13,200 nucleotides of DNA from Opitutia bacterium (GTDB taxonomy: Bacteria > Verrucomicrobiota > Verrucomicrobiia > Opitutales > Seribacteraceae). Of this stretch, positions 1-7,923 are shown in pieces; the first letter of the stretch is position 1, and the number at the start of each line of letters is the position of its first letter. The position numbers and the translations under genes were made by a program. Where the stretch lies: assembly GCA_018695085.1 (NCBI GenBank), contig JABHOU010000471.1:1-13200 (forward strand). The letters run 5' to 3'. The notes beneath the pieces were generated by a model that was not told the DNA's origin, made no database searches, and saw only the letters and a list, made by a program, of their open reading frames with translations.

Positions 1-490
1 CCGCCCATGGGATGGAGGTCCGCATTTCGTTTTCCAAAATCAAGCTGACCTGCAAGGACAGCTCCGAGAAACGATAAACGACGGAAAACTTGTAATCGAA
101 CGGGTAAGCGATCTTTGCTTGCTCGTCGGGTATCAAGTCGGCCGCGAAGCCATGGTCGTCGATCGAGGAGATGCTGAAGCGACTGTTGCGGGAAAACCCG
201 TGCTGGGGCATGGGCAGCACCTCGCCGCCAGGCGCAAGCCACTTATCAAGGTCGCCGGAACGAATACTGCGCCCGGCAAAGGGAAAAAGAATGGGATTGC
301 CGCCGCGGACCTTGGCGAATTGGGAAGCGTCTGCATTCTCGGGCCAGTGAATGACGTCGCGAACGGAACCATCGCCCATGTTGACGTGCCAGTTCATAAG
401 ACGAGCTCCTCGCTCGGGCGAGGCGAGAAAAGTGGAGGGCCCGACGTCCCAGCGCCGAATTTCCATGCCTTGATAGGAAATGGTTTCCAT
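1..490 (-). CDS. Aldose 1-epimerase (galactose mutarotase)-like protein, 5' part
   Basis: The first 163 codons lie here; the 3' part is beyond the left edge. The ATG at 490 is preceded 4 nt upstream by AGGAAAGG, one of the few good ribosome-binding sites in the window, which fixes the start. The translation has landmarks of the Aldose_epim beta-sandwich family. These are GGNPILFPFAGR at about residues 63-74, MPQHGFSR at 94-101 (H97 matches the conserved His-Gly of sugar binding), a YPFDYKF strand at 129-135, and an Asn then Pro-Trp at 154 and 161-162. Family members interconvert alpha and beta anomers of hexoses or act on related sugars and sugar phosphates. The catalytic Glu and second His should lie in the missing part, so activity cannot be judged. 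There is no signal peptide, so it is probably cytoplasmic. It is divergent from the NfeD/FloA run, with 66 nt between. The family is fairly sure; the substrate is unknown. Confidence 0.85.
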   Translation of the reverse strand, partial: METISYQGMEIRRWDVGPSTFLASPERGARLMNWHVNMGDGSVRDVIHWPENADASQFAKVRGGNPILFPFAGRSIRSGDLDKWLAPGGEVLPMPQHGFSRNSRFSISSIDDHGFAADLIPDEQAKIAYPFDYKFSVVYRFSELSLQVSLILENEMRTSIPWA

Positions 491-556
491 ACTACCTTTC
501 CTTTGACTCCACTTTACGGTTTGCGCAATGCCTTTTCGTAAACATTATTAAAACAC

Positions 557-2137
557 TTGGCCAAAAAACTAAAATACTTCCATGCCATTGCTTGCTTAAT
601 GGCTACGCTTGGATTTGCCTTTCCTCTGCTCGCTGAAGAAAATTCGAGTCTTTCAGAGGAGGCAAACGCCGGATCGAGCTTGGTCGTCGCGGAAAGCAAC
701 GGCAGCCTAGATGATTTGGCGAGCGAAACCAACGCCAGCGAACAAGCAGACTACGGAGAAGGAAAGGCCAAGGCTTACGTCATCCCGGTTCGAGACCAAA
801 TTGGCGGTCCTATCCTCGACATCCTGAGAAGAGGATTGAAGGACGCCATTCGCGCTAAGGCGAACACCGTAATCCTCGACATGAACACACCTGGTGGCGA
901 GCTGGGCGTGACGCTGGAGATCATGCAGGAAATAATCGAGTCTTTCGAACGTTTCGATGGACCAATCATTACCTATGTAAATACGGAAGCCATTTCCGCA
1001 GGCGCCTACATAGCGGTCGCCACGAACGAAATTGCTTTTGCTCCCTATGGGCAGATCGGGGCGGCCGAAGCCGTGAGCGGTGGCGGTGGAAACATCGATT
1101 CCGCGATGAAACGGAAGGTGAATTCCTATTTGAAGGCAAAAATTCGTAGTTTTGCAGGAAAACATAGGTATCGCGCCCGGGTGATGGCCGCAATGATGGA
1201 CGCGAACGAAACACTCTTCGTGGAGGGCGAGCAACCCTTGACCGCGGATGGTTTCCCAATCCAAGGGGACGAAGAATTGCTGACACTCACTGCGGAAGAA
1301 GCCGTGGTGAAATACGGCGAACCTCCTCAACCGCTCTTGGGTACGGGCATCTACAAGACGATCGAAGACTTGCTCGAGGAAAAGTACGGGGAAGGCAACT
1401 ACGAGGTTGTGCGCATGGAAGTGAACTGGGCGGAGGGACTCGGCCTATGGCTGAATAGCGTGGGGCCGATCATAATGGGTCTGGGCATGCTTTTGCTGTT
1501 CATCGAGTTCAAGACTCCGGGATTCGGAGTGTTCGGCGCATCGGGACTGGTTTTGTTGATGATATTTTTTGGTAGCAAGTACGTTGCGGGTTTCGCGGGT
1601 TACGAGGAAGTCATCGTTTTCCTTATCGGGGCGTGCTTGGTGGCACTGGAAGTTTTTCTGTTCCCCGGACTGGTAGTGCCCGCATTGCTCGGATTGATCA
1701 TGATGCTGGGCTCCTTGCTTTGGGCAATGGTCGACGTGTGGCCAACTCCCGATTTCACATGGTCCTTCGACTTGTTTCGCCAACCGCTTCTGGACCTATG
1801 TTATGGATTGCTGATCACGGTCGGACTTGGGATTTTGGCGGCTCGGCTATTACCTCACACGCCATTGTGGAACAGTTTCGTCCTAGGCAACACGGTGGGC
1901 GGCGCGAATCCTGTGGTCACGGGAGGGGCGGATTCGTCCGATGCTCCCAATGAACTGCCCGCCATCGGAACGGAGGGCAAGGCCGTCACCCAACTTTATC
2001 CCACGGGCGAGGTTGAAATAGCAGGTAGGCGTTACGAGTCGCAAGCCCGATCGGGAACAATCCGCAAAGGAGAAACCGTCGAGGTCGTGGGGCTTCGGGA
2101 TTTCAATCTCGTGGTCTCGAAAAAGAAAGACGCATGA
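557..2137 (+). CDS. Long NfeD-type membrane serine protease (ClpP-class, NfeD1b-like)
   Basis: A 526-residue membrane protein. A TTG start at 557 is chosen because an in-frame stop lies just upstream (539-541). It also gives a normal signal peptide (KKLKYF, then a hydrophobic core ending PLLA before EEN at about 26); the next ATG (599) would remove the positive end. Residues 70-255 form a ClpP-like fold: LDMNTPGG at 107-114, then EAISAGAY with probable nucleophile Ser147, and KRKVNSYLKAKIRSFA with K187 as probable general base. These match the Ser-Lys dyad of the archaeal 1510-N protease, by recollection. About five membrane helices follow (roughly 300-318, 325-345, 351-370, 373-393, 413-430), then an NfeD OB-fold at about 467-522. 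In Bacillus and other bacteria this architecture sits beside flotillin genes, as here. The likely role is membrane protein cleavage or microdomain organisation. Its ATGA overlap with the next gene implies translational coupling. Confidence 0.92.
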   Translation: MAKKLKYFHAIACLMATLGFAFPLLAEENSSLSEEANAGSSLVVAESNGSLDDLASETNASEQADYGEGKAKAYVIPVRDQIGGPILDILRRGLKDAIRAKANTVILDMNTPGGELGVTLEIMQEIIESFERFDGPIITYVNTEAISAGAYIAVATNEIAFAPYGQIGAAEAVSGGGGNIDSAMKRKVNSYLKAKIRSFAGKHRYRARVMAAMMDANETLFVEGEQPLTADGFPIQGDEELLTLTAEEAVVKYGEPPQPLLGTGIYKTIEDLLEEKYGEGNYEVVRMEVNWAEGLGLWLNSVGPIIMGLGMLLLFIEFKTPGFGVFGASGLVLLMIFFGSKYVAGFAGYEEVIVFLIGACLVALEVFLFPGLVVPALLGLIMMLGSLLWAMVDVWPTPDFTWSFDLFRQPLLDLCYGLLITVGLGILAARLLPHTPLWNSFVLGNTVGGANPVVTGGADSSDAPNELPAIGTEGKAVTQLYPTGEVEIAGRRYESQARSGTIRKGETVEVVGLRDFNLVVSKKKDA

Positions 2138-2601
2138 GCTGGATAATCGGCCTAATTCTTATCGGCTACGCCTTGATTTTCTTTGAGGTATTGGTGCCCG
2201 GCGGAGTGCTGGGAATACTGGGATTCTGTTGCATCGTAGGAGCAACAGTGGCAGCTCACCAAGAATATGGCGACTGGTTCGCTTCCGGGTTAACTTTTTT
2301 GCTGGGAGGGATTGGCGCCATCTTTCTGGTCTTGATTGAATTGAGGTGGCTGGAAGGAAGTCGTCTAGGCAAAGCCTTTTTCCTGGGCAAATCGGTGAGT
2401 GGCTCCAGCAACCCTCCGGTTGCCCCCGATGAGGTAGTAGGCATGGAAGGCAGAGCTGCCACACCATTAAAACCAGAAGGCATAATCGCCATCGGAGACG
2501 AGCGTTACGATGCCTTTTGCGAAGACGGATATGCGTCAAAAGGAACAGCTCTGAGCGTAAGCGGCAAGGATGGCTATAGGCTGAAAGTTAAAAAAATCTG
2601 A
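2134..2601 (+). CDS. Short NfeD family membrane protein
   Basis: A 155-residue protein whose ATG overlaps the stop of the long NfeD gene (ATGA). It has the usual short-NfeD plan. Three hydrophobic helices lie at about 3-19, 24-41 and 50-69, with the family signature FFEVLVPGGVLGILG at 16-30. A soluble OB-fold domain at about 101-155 contains GMEGRAAT and ends in KVKK. It has no protease domain. The linker and OB-fold resemble those of the neighbouring long NfeD (LGKSVSGSSNPP here, LGNTVGGANPVV there; GMEGRAAT against GTEGKAVT), which suggests a tandem duplication of the C-terminal half. Short NfeDs are thought to bind or stabilise flotillin-type SPFH proteins, and floA follows 105 nt downstream. 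Function beyond that is inferred from context. Confidence 0.9.
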   Translation: MSWIIGLILIGYALIFFEVLVPGGVLGILGFCCIVGATVAAHQEYGDWFASGLTFLLGGIGAIFLVLIELRWLEGSRLGKAFFLGKSVSGSSNPPVAPDEVVGMEGRAATPLKPEGIIAIGDERYDAFCEDGYASKGTALSVSGKDGYRLKVKKI

Positions 2602-2706
2602 TCTTGAGCTTTAATGCTCATTCCCTAGGTAGCTAGTGTCAGAAACCTTTTTATCGGAAACACATCAATTCATTGATTAAACAAACACCCTAAAAATCTA
2701 AATATC

Positions 2707-3702
2707 ATGCAGTGGGAATATATTCTAATCGGCCTCGTACTTGTCGTCGGCCTCGTCATCTTTTTCATAATAGTATCTTTCTTCAATACATGGTTGAAAG
2801 CTTTGCTGGCCAAAGCCAAGGTTGGCTTCAGCACCTTGTTGGCGATGCGCTTACGAGGAGTTCCGGTGGGGCTAATCGTCGATGCTCGCATTACTGCAAT
2901 GAAAGCGGGGATTGCTTTGACCACCGACGAACTTGAGGCTCACTACTTGGCTGAAGGAAACGTCGTGCAGACGGTTCAGGCTCTTATCGCAGCATTGAAA
3001 GCGAACATAGAGTTGTCATGGGATCGCGCATGTGCCATCGACTTAGCCACTAAAGGCACATCCAAATCCGTTCTGGAGGCAGTACGCACCTCAATCAATC
3101 CTAAGGTTATCGATTGCGTGATAGAGGGTCGCGAAACCATCGACGGTGTGGCTAAGGACGGGATTCAAGTAAAGGTAAGGGCCCGCGTCACCGTACGCAG
3201 CAACCTGGATCGCTATGTGGGTAGTGCCCAAGAGGAAACAGTGATTGCGCGGGTAGGCGAGAGTATCGTCTCCACCATCGGGTCATCGGAAAATTACAAG
3301 ATTGTTCTGGAGAACCCCAACTCAATCACCGAAAGCGTCCTTGCTAGAGGACTGGACCAAGGAACCGCATTCGAAATTCTGTCCATTGACATAGCCGACG
3401 TCGACCTCGGCGAAAACCGCGGGGCAATGCTGCGCACGTCACAAGCTGCAGCAGACAAGGAAGTTGCCCAAGCCCAAGCCGAAATTCGTCGAGCCGCAGC
3501 TGTCGCAATGGAGCAAGAAAATACGGCCAAGGTTCAGGAGATGCAGGCAAAACTGGTTGAGGCCGAAGCTCAAATCCCTCTTGCCATGGCGGAAGCCTTT
3601 CGCAGTGGCAACCTTGGTATCATGGACTATTATCGCATGCGCAATGTTCAGTCCGACACCGACATGCGCGAGACAATTTCAAAGTCAGAGCAAACATCCT
3701 AG
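2707..3702 (+). CDS. floA: Flotillin-like protein FloA
   Basis: A 331-residue flotillin, the usual FloA length. An N-terminal membrane-inserting hydrophobic segment lies at about 5-27. The SPFH/PHB region follows, with highly characteristic strings: RGVPVGLIVDARI (50-62), LEAVRTSINPKVI (123-135), KDGIQVKVRARVTVR (150-164), ARVGESIVSTIGSS (181-194) and the DVDLGENRGA turn (231-240). A charged Ala/Glu/Gln-rich coiled coil covers about 245-295, and a conserved MAEAFRSGNLGIMDYYRMRN block ends the fold. Flotillins oligomerise on the inner face of the membrane and form functional microdomains that affect protein recruitment and fluidity. Two NfeD genes directly upstream agree with the known NfeD-flotillin linkage. 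The ATG at 2707 has no visible Shine-Dalgarno. The 105-nt gap before it holds a 6-bp inverted repeat (ATCAAT/ATTGAT at 2664-2677), so floA may have its own promoter as well as read-through. Confidence 0.97.
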   Translation: MQWEYILIGLVLVVGLVIFFIIVSFFNTWLKALLAKAKVGFSTLLAMRLRGVPVGLIVDARITAMKAGIALTTDELEAHYLAEGNVVQTVQALIAALKANIELSWDRACAIDLATKGTSKSVLEAVRTSINPKVIDCVIEGRETIDGVAKDGIQVKVRARVTVRSNLDRYVGSAQEETVIARVGESIVSTIGSSENYKIVLENPNSITESVLARGLDQGTAFEILSIDIADVDLGENRGAMLRTSQAAADKEVAQAQAEIRRAAAVAMEQENTAKVQEMQAKLVEAEAQIPLAMAEAFRSGNLGIMDYYRMRNVQSDTDMRETISKSEQTS

Positions 3703-3729
3703 GATTAAAAAGCCTAAGCACTCGGCAAG

Positions 3730-4296
3730 ATGCCCGACATTCAGTTCGACAGTCTTATCATATTGCTTTTGGTTCTAGCCTCCCTCTTTGGAAGGCTTTT
3801 CAAAAAGAAAGATGAGGATGCTCCCTCCCCTCCTCCTAGGCAACCGAGAGAGGGATCCGATTCGGATGAAGTGGAAGAGGACACCCCCGAATTACGGGAT
3901 GTCCTGCGCGACTTCTGGGAAAAAAGTAGGGCAATGGGAGAACAGGAATATCAACGACAGCAACAAAGCATCGAAGAGATTCCCGAGGGATCCTTAGTGC
4001 CCACCCCACCCCCAATAGTAACTGCAAAAGACCCTTCTCCCGCTCCCCCGCCTGTAGCTCAACAGGAAACCTCGAATCAAGTGGCCTACCGCCAAAAGGG
4101 GGAAACCGACCATACAGGCGCCGAGACTAAAAACCTAAAAGCCTTTGATCAAAGTTCCGGAAAGACGAACCCCTTGGCAAAATCAATCGTTAAGGACCTT
4201 CAGAGTCCGGATTCTCTCCGCAAGGCTCTCGTCTTGAGAGAGATTCTCGGACCACCGGTTTCCTTGCGAAATGGCCAAACCGACGTGGGAATCTGA
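3730..4296 (+). CDS. Single-pass membrane protein of unknown function, conserved-looking C-terminal motif
   Basis: A 188-residue protein, not assigned to a named family. A short hydrophobic helix (about 8-21, LIILLLVLASLFGRLF) is followed by KKK, which predicts a membrane anchor with the rest in the cytoplasm. The middle (30-150) is low-complexity: rich in Pro, Glu, Gln and Ser, with an acidic stretch (45-57), a possible helix (54-85) and Pro-rich runs. The C-terminus carries a compact helical motif, SPDSLRKALVLREILGPPVS (159-178). Similar endings (Leu-Arg-x-Ala-hydrophobic, then Glu-Ile-Leu and a short tail with Pro) occur, by recollection, in small membrane proteins of planctomycetes, Verrucomicrobia and Bacteroidetes. 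The gene lies 27 nt after floA and 3 nt before the sulfatase, clearly in the same transcription unit. Its position suggests an adaptor or client of the flotillin complex, but that is only inference. Confidence 0.85.
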   Translation: MPDIQFDSLIILLLVLASLFGRLFKKKDEDAPSPPPRQPREGSDSDEVEEDTPELRDVLRDFWEKSRAMGEQEYQRQQQSIEEIPEGSLVPTPPPIVTAKDPSPAPPPVAQQETSNQVAYRQKGETDHTGAETKNLKAFDQSSGKTNPLAKSIVKDLQSPDSLRKALVLREILGPPVSLRNGQTDVGI

Positions 4297-4299
4297 ATT

Positions 4300-5625
4300 G
4301 TGCTCAAGTTTTTGATCCTAGTGTTGTTGTTTTGCCTTGGAACCCTCGCGGCCAAGGACAAGCCAAGCGTCATACTCATCTACTCCGACGACCAAGGATC
4401 CGTCGACGCCAACTGCTACGGTTCGAAGGATCTCGCCACCCCTACTCTGGATAAACTAGCTCGAACGGGAGTTCGCTTTACCCAGATGTATTCACCCTCC
4501 GCCATATGTTCGGCATCAAGGGCGGGCTTGCTTACGGGAAGATTTCCACCGCGTGCGGGCGTACCTGGAAACGTTTCCTCCCACAAGGGAAAGGCAGGAT
4601 TGCCGACAGAGGAAGTAATCATGGCGGAAATCTTCAAGGACGCGGGATATGCCACGGCCCACATCGGCAAATGGCATCTCGGTTACACTCCCGAAACCAT
4701 GCCCAATGGACAGGGTTTCGACTTCTCCTACGGGCACATGGGTGGGTGCATCGACAATTATTCCCACTTCTTCTACTGGGTACCTCCGAACTTGCACGAC
4801 TTGTGGCGCAACGGCGTCGAAATTTGGGAAGACGGTAAATATTTCGGAGATCTCATGGTTCGCGAGTGCAACTCGTTCATAGACAAGAACGCTAAACGAC
4901 CGTTCTTCATGTATTGGGCCATCAATTGGCCGCATTACCCACTGCAGGGAACCGAAAAATGGCGGGAACACTACAAGGATCACCCGCATCCTCGCGACAA
5001 GTACGGGGCATTCATATCGTCCATGGATGAAATCATTGGCAAGGTGGTGACTCGCGTGGAGAAACTGGGTTTGCGAGAAAACACCATCATCCTCTTCCAG
5101 TCCGACCATGGTCACTCCATTGAAACACGCACCTTTGGAGGTGGTGGCAGTTCGGGGCCTTACCGCGGAGCCAAAGGCAGTCTTTTCGAGGGGGGAATCC
5201 GAGTTCCTTCCATCGTCTCTTGGCCAGGCAAGATTCCGCAAGGTGAAGTCCGATCACAAATGGCCACGGGATGCGATTGGTTTCCGACGTTAGCCGAATT
5301 CAGCGGCGCTAAACTTCCCAAGAATCGCAAGCTAGACGGGAAAAGTTTGGTCGATGTAATTTCCAACGATAAGGCCGCTTCGCCACACAAAAGCTTTTAC
5401 TGGCAACTCGGAACCCAATCCGTGGTAAGGGAAGGCAATTGGAAATTGCTGCTAAATCCCAGGGACCACAATCGTCCCGATGGTCGAGAACCTTCCGGAA
5501 AAGTTTTCCTCGCCGACTTAGCCGAGGATCCGGGTGAATCAAAAAACCTAGCGAAGAAAAATCCCGAAGTAGTGAATCGACTCTCCGAGCTTAGGCAAAG
5601 CTACCTAAACGGCCTAAAGAAGTAG
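4300..5625 (+). CDS. Secreted sulfatase (formylglycine-dependent, arylsulfatase A-like)
   Basis: A 441-residue type I sulfatase that hydrolyses sulfate esters, probably of a sulfated glycan. A Sec signal peptide (about 1-18, ending TLAA before KDKPS) sends it to the periplasm or outside. The modification site is CSASRAGLLTGR from Cys70, matching C-x-(P/A)-S-R-x-x-x-T-G, so Cys70 should become formylglycine. Other active-site landmarks are Asp30-Asp31 (SDDQG, calcium), GKWHLG at 123-128 (Lys124, His126), SDHG at 268-271 (Asp269, His270) and Lys292 in RGAKGSLFEGG. All key residues are present, so it should be active if matured. The start is GTG at 4300, 3 nt after the preceding stop, without its own clear ribosome-binding site, which points to coupled translation. 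No sulfatase-maturing enzyme is in the window. The exact substrate cannot be read from sequence. It ends 21 nt from a convergent gene. Confidence 0.95.
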   Translation: MLKFLILVLLFCLGTLAAKDKPSVILIYSDDQGSVDANCYGSKDLATPTLDKLARTGVRFTQMYSPSAICSASRAGLLTGRFPPRAGVPGNVSSHKGKAGLPTEEVIMAEIFKDAGYATAHIGKWHLGYTPETMPNGQGFDFSYGHMGGCIDNYSHFFYWVPPNLHDLWRNGVEIWEDGKYFGDLMVRECNSFIDKNAKRPFFMYWAINWPHYPLQGTEKWREHYKDHPHPRDKYGAFISSMDEIIGKVVTRVEKLGLRENTIILFQSDHGHSIETRTFGGGGSSGPYRGAKGSLFEGGIRVPSIVSWPGKIPQGEVRSQMATGCDWFPTLAEFSGAKLPKNRKLDGKSLVDVISNDKAASPHKSFYWQLGTQSVVREGNWKLLLNPRDHNRPDGREPSGKVFLADLAEDPGESKNLAKKNPEVVNRLSELRQSYLNGLKK

Positions 5626-5646
5626 TCGAACTCGATTGCCCCGGAG

Positions 5647-7923
5647 TCAGCGGGCTATTTCGTGGTAAAGGTTCGTCTTTGGAGTTGGTAAGCGGGAAAC
5701 CTTACCATCCGGCCAACGCACTTCCAAATAATCGACGGCACCCAATTTGCCTAGGCCGAAGTGAACGACGTTCGCCTTCTGGGCAGAAAAGGAATCTCCC
5801 GTAACTAGACTTCGCGACCAAACATTTTCTCCCGCCTTAACCGTCACCTTGGCGCCAATAACCGACCCGCGCAAACGAGCTCCAATCCAATTGCCCGCGT
5901 TCGGCCACTCGTTCCGGTATACGTGGACTCGCTGCCCGTAGGTCTTAGTGTCGTACTCCACCACCAGCAAGTCGATCAGTCCATCACCATCCTGATCATC
6001 GGTAAGCACGGAACGCGAATCAAACTCGCCTGCAACACCAAGCAGAAAGCCGACGCCAAGAAAGTCTTCGCCGTGACCTTTGTTGAGAAACAGAACATTA
6101 TGCTCGTAACCGTTCCACGAGATGGACTGGCCCACCCCACCCTTGAATTGACGATCGAAAAAAGATTTCAAAATTGGGTTTTTCGAAGAGTTCCCCTCGT
6201 ACAAGTCATGGCACCAATAGGTGGTACAATAATCCCGTGACGATTGACCGCTAAGATGCCCATTGGCGACAAAAAGGTCGAGGTCGCCATCGTTATCGAA
6301 ATCTTGAGTGGCGCATCCCCAGGCCCATCCGGTCCTTGCCACCTTATCGGCGATTGGAGCTTGGCGAAAACCACCATCCGACTGCCCGAAAAGCAAACGG
6401 TTTCCAAAAGTCATCGGAGCCCGCATCCGAGTATATTCCTCGAAATCGGATCGAGTGATTCCCAAGCGATCCAAGCGACGGGCCGTGGTCGAGCTCATCC
6501 CAACGAAATAAAGATCCTGTAGACCGTCTCGATTGAGATCCCCAAACACATGCGACATACCGAAACCATGTCGTTGAGTCGCCCATTTACCGGTCACGTC
6601 TTCAAAGTGTCCCTTACCGTCGTTGGCATAAAGGTCTAACCCCGCAAAGTCGGCAGTTACGGCAAGGTCTAGATCGCCGTCATCATCCAAATCCACTAAA
6701 CTGGATGCATATGTTCGACGCTTGCGCTTCGACGTCAAACCCGAGGATTCCGTAAAGTCCGTGAAATTGCCGGTTCCATCGTTTACGAGCAAATAGTCGG
6801 TGTAGCCGTCATTTGCATTATGAAAGGGCGTAGGCATGGAGCCATCAAGATAAGGGGATCGGTACTGGCCCAGAAACAAGTCCAAGTCGCCATCACCGTC
6901 GACGTCACCGGCGGTAAGAGTTTGAGGGAGAATCAAACGACTTGAAAAACACGATCGTCCCGGATTCTCGAAATTGCCGCCTTCACCTCCATCGAAAAGA
7001 AGCAGTTCGGAAGAGTTTTCAGAAGCGCCCACAAAGTCGATGCGACCATCCCCCGTAAAATCGGCCAGTAAGCCCACGTTATGAGGTGCGTCGGGAGATT
7101 TTTTTAGAAAATCGGCTTGATCGAAACGACCGCCACCTCGGTTGACAAAGAGCATATTAGCACCAACCAGAACAATTTCGGAAAGGCCGTCCCCATTCAG
7201 GTCCTGTGCGAGCAAGGGATTACAGGCAGGCCGTTTACCAAAAGCCTTCGGATCAATAACGGCTATTTTTCGAAAAGGCGTAGCTCCTTTACTCTCGAAG
7301 ATTTGGAAATCTTGAACGGAAAGACTTTTGGGTGTAGGCGTTTTGATCTCATCCCCTGAGTTCTCCCAAGTCACCTCGAGAATTCCTTTCAATATGCTCC
7401 GCTTGGGAATTTCCGATTTCTCGGCATGTATTTCAAAGGTCACCTCGGAGCGTGAGTTACTTCCGCTCTCGCCGGGAACAAAAGTCACGTGATGCCATTC
7501 GCTCTGTACGATTCGCCAACCCGAAGCCTTGGCACCGGCTAAAATTGTTCTGACCGCATCAGGCTTCAAGGTTTCCGCTTGCCCGGTAAAAACAACATGG
7601 TCGATCGGATATGGTCCAAAGGAAAGAGAAATCGTTTGCTTGGCCTCCGGAATACTAATTGTCTCGAAGGGAACTTTGCTCAACGCGGCATAAGGTTCCG
7701 CTTTTCGCATAGAATCCCATAATCGGACAAACACTGCTTCATGTCGTTGGGCTTCTTTCTCATGAAAAAAGACTTTACGATCAGCTTCCGCGCGAGATTT
7801 TTCAATAAGCCGGATCTTTCCTTCAAGCAATGAGTCGCCTTTTTTTTCCTCGGAAGAATGCTCTTCGCCGCAGGATCCGCAAAAGACCAGCAACGCGAAC
7901 AAGCCCGAAAGAAAAATTTTCAC
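5647..7923 (-). CDS. FG-GAP/VCBS beta-propeller lipoprotein with C-terminal UnbV/ASPIC domain
   Basis: A 758-residue exported protein if it starts at the GTG at 7923. That start gives VKIFLSGLFALLVFCGSCGE, a lipoprotein-like signal with candidate cysteines 15 and 18. An upstream ATG (8025) would add 34 hydrophilic residues before the signal and overlap another ORF, so it is rejected. A charged region (20-75) and a mixed domain (about 80-205) precede a propeller with at least seven Asp-x-Asp/Asn-x-Asp-Gly type loops. Examples are DLNGDG (about 241), DFTGDG (288), DVDGDGDLDLF (340), DLDDDGDLDLA (411), DFDNDGDLDLF (541) and DQDGDG (643), typical calcium-binding FG-GAP/VCBS repeats. The C-terminus (about 679-755; IGAKVTVKAG, VVHFGLGK, LEVRWPDGK) is UnbV/ASPIC-like. 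Such proteins are common in Planctomycetes, Verrucomicrobia and Bacteroidetes. Adhesion or polymer binding is plausible; no enzyme motif is seen. Its GTGA overlaps the small ORF upstream. Confidence 0.92.
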   Translation of the reverse strand: MKIFLSGLFALLVFCGSCGEEHSSEEKKGDSLLEGKIRLIEKSRAEADRKVFFHEKEAQRHEAVFVRLWDSMRKAEPYAALSKVPFETISIPEAKQTISLSFGPYPIDHVVFTGQAETLKPDAVRTILAGAKASGWRIVQSEWHHVTFVPGESGSNSRSEVTFEIHAEKSEIPKRSILKGILEVTWENSGDEIKTPTPKSLSVQDFQIFESKGATPFRKIAVIDPKAFGKRPACNPLLAQDLNGDGLSEIVLVGANMLFVNRGGGRFDQADFLKKSPDAPHNVGLLADFTGDGRIDFVGASENSSELLLFDGGEGGNFENPGRSCFSSRLILPQTLTAGDVDGDGDLDLFLGQYRSPYLDGSMPTPFHNANDGYTDYLLVNDGTGNFTDFTESSGLTSKRKRRTYASSLVDLDDDGDLDLAVTADFAGLDLYANDGKGHFEDVTGKWATQRHGFGMSHVFGDLNRDGLQDLYFVGMSSTTARRLDRLGITRSDFEEYTRMRAPMTFGNRLLFGQSDGGFRQAPIADKVARTGWAWGCATQDFDNDGDLDLFVANGHLSGQSSRDYCTTYWCHDLYEGNSSKNPILKSFFDRQFKGGVGQSISWNGYEHNVLFLNKGHGEDFLGVGFLLGVAGEFDSRSVLTDDQDGDGLIDLLVVEYDTKTYGQRVHVYRNEWPNAGNWIGARLRGSVIGAKVTVKAGENVWSRSLVTGDSFSAQKANVVHFGLGKLGAVDYLEVRWPDGKVSRLPTPKTNLYHEIAR

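Noticed and set aside
119..541. 140-codon plus-strand ORF at the left edge
   Set aside because: It is the antisense of the aldose 1-epimerase gene, whose minus-strand translation has clear family motifs and a good ribosome-binding site.
707..1330. 207-codon minus-strand ORF
   Set aside because: It lies wholly inside the NfeD protease gene on the other strand and shows no protein-like composition or known motif.
4516..5241. 241-codon minus-strand ORF
   Set aside because: Shadow of the sulfatase gene, whose active-site residues are all intact.
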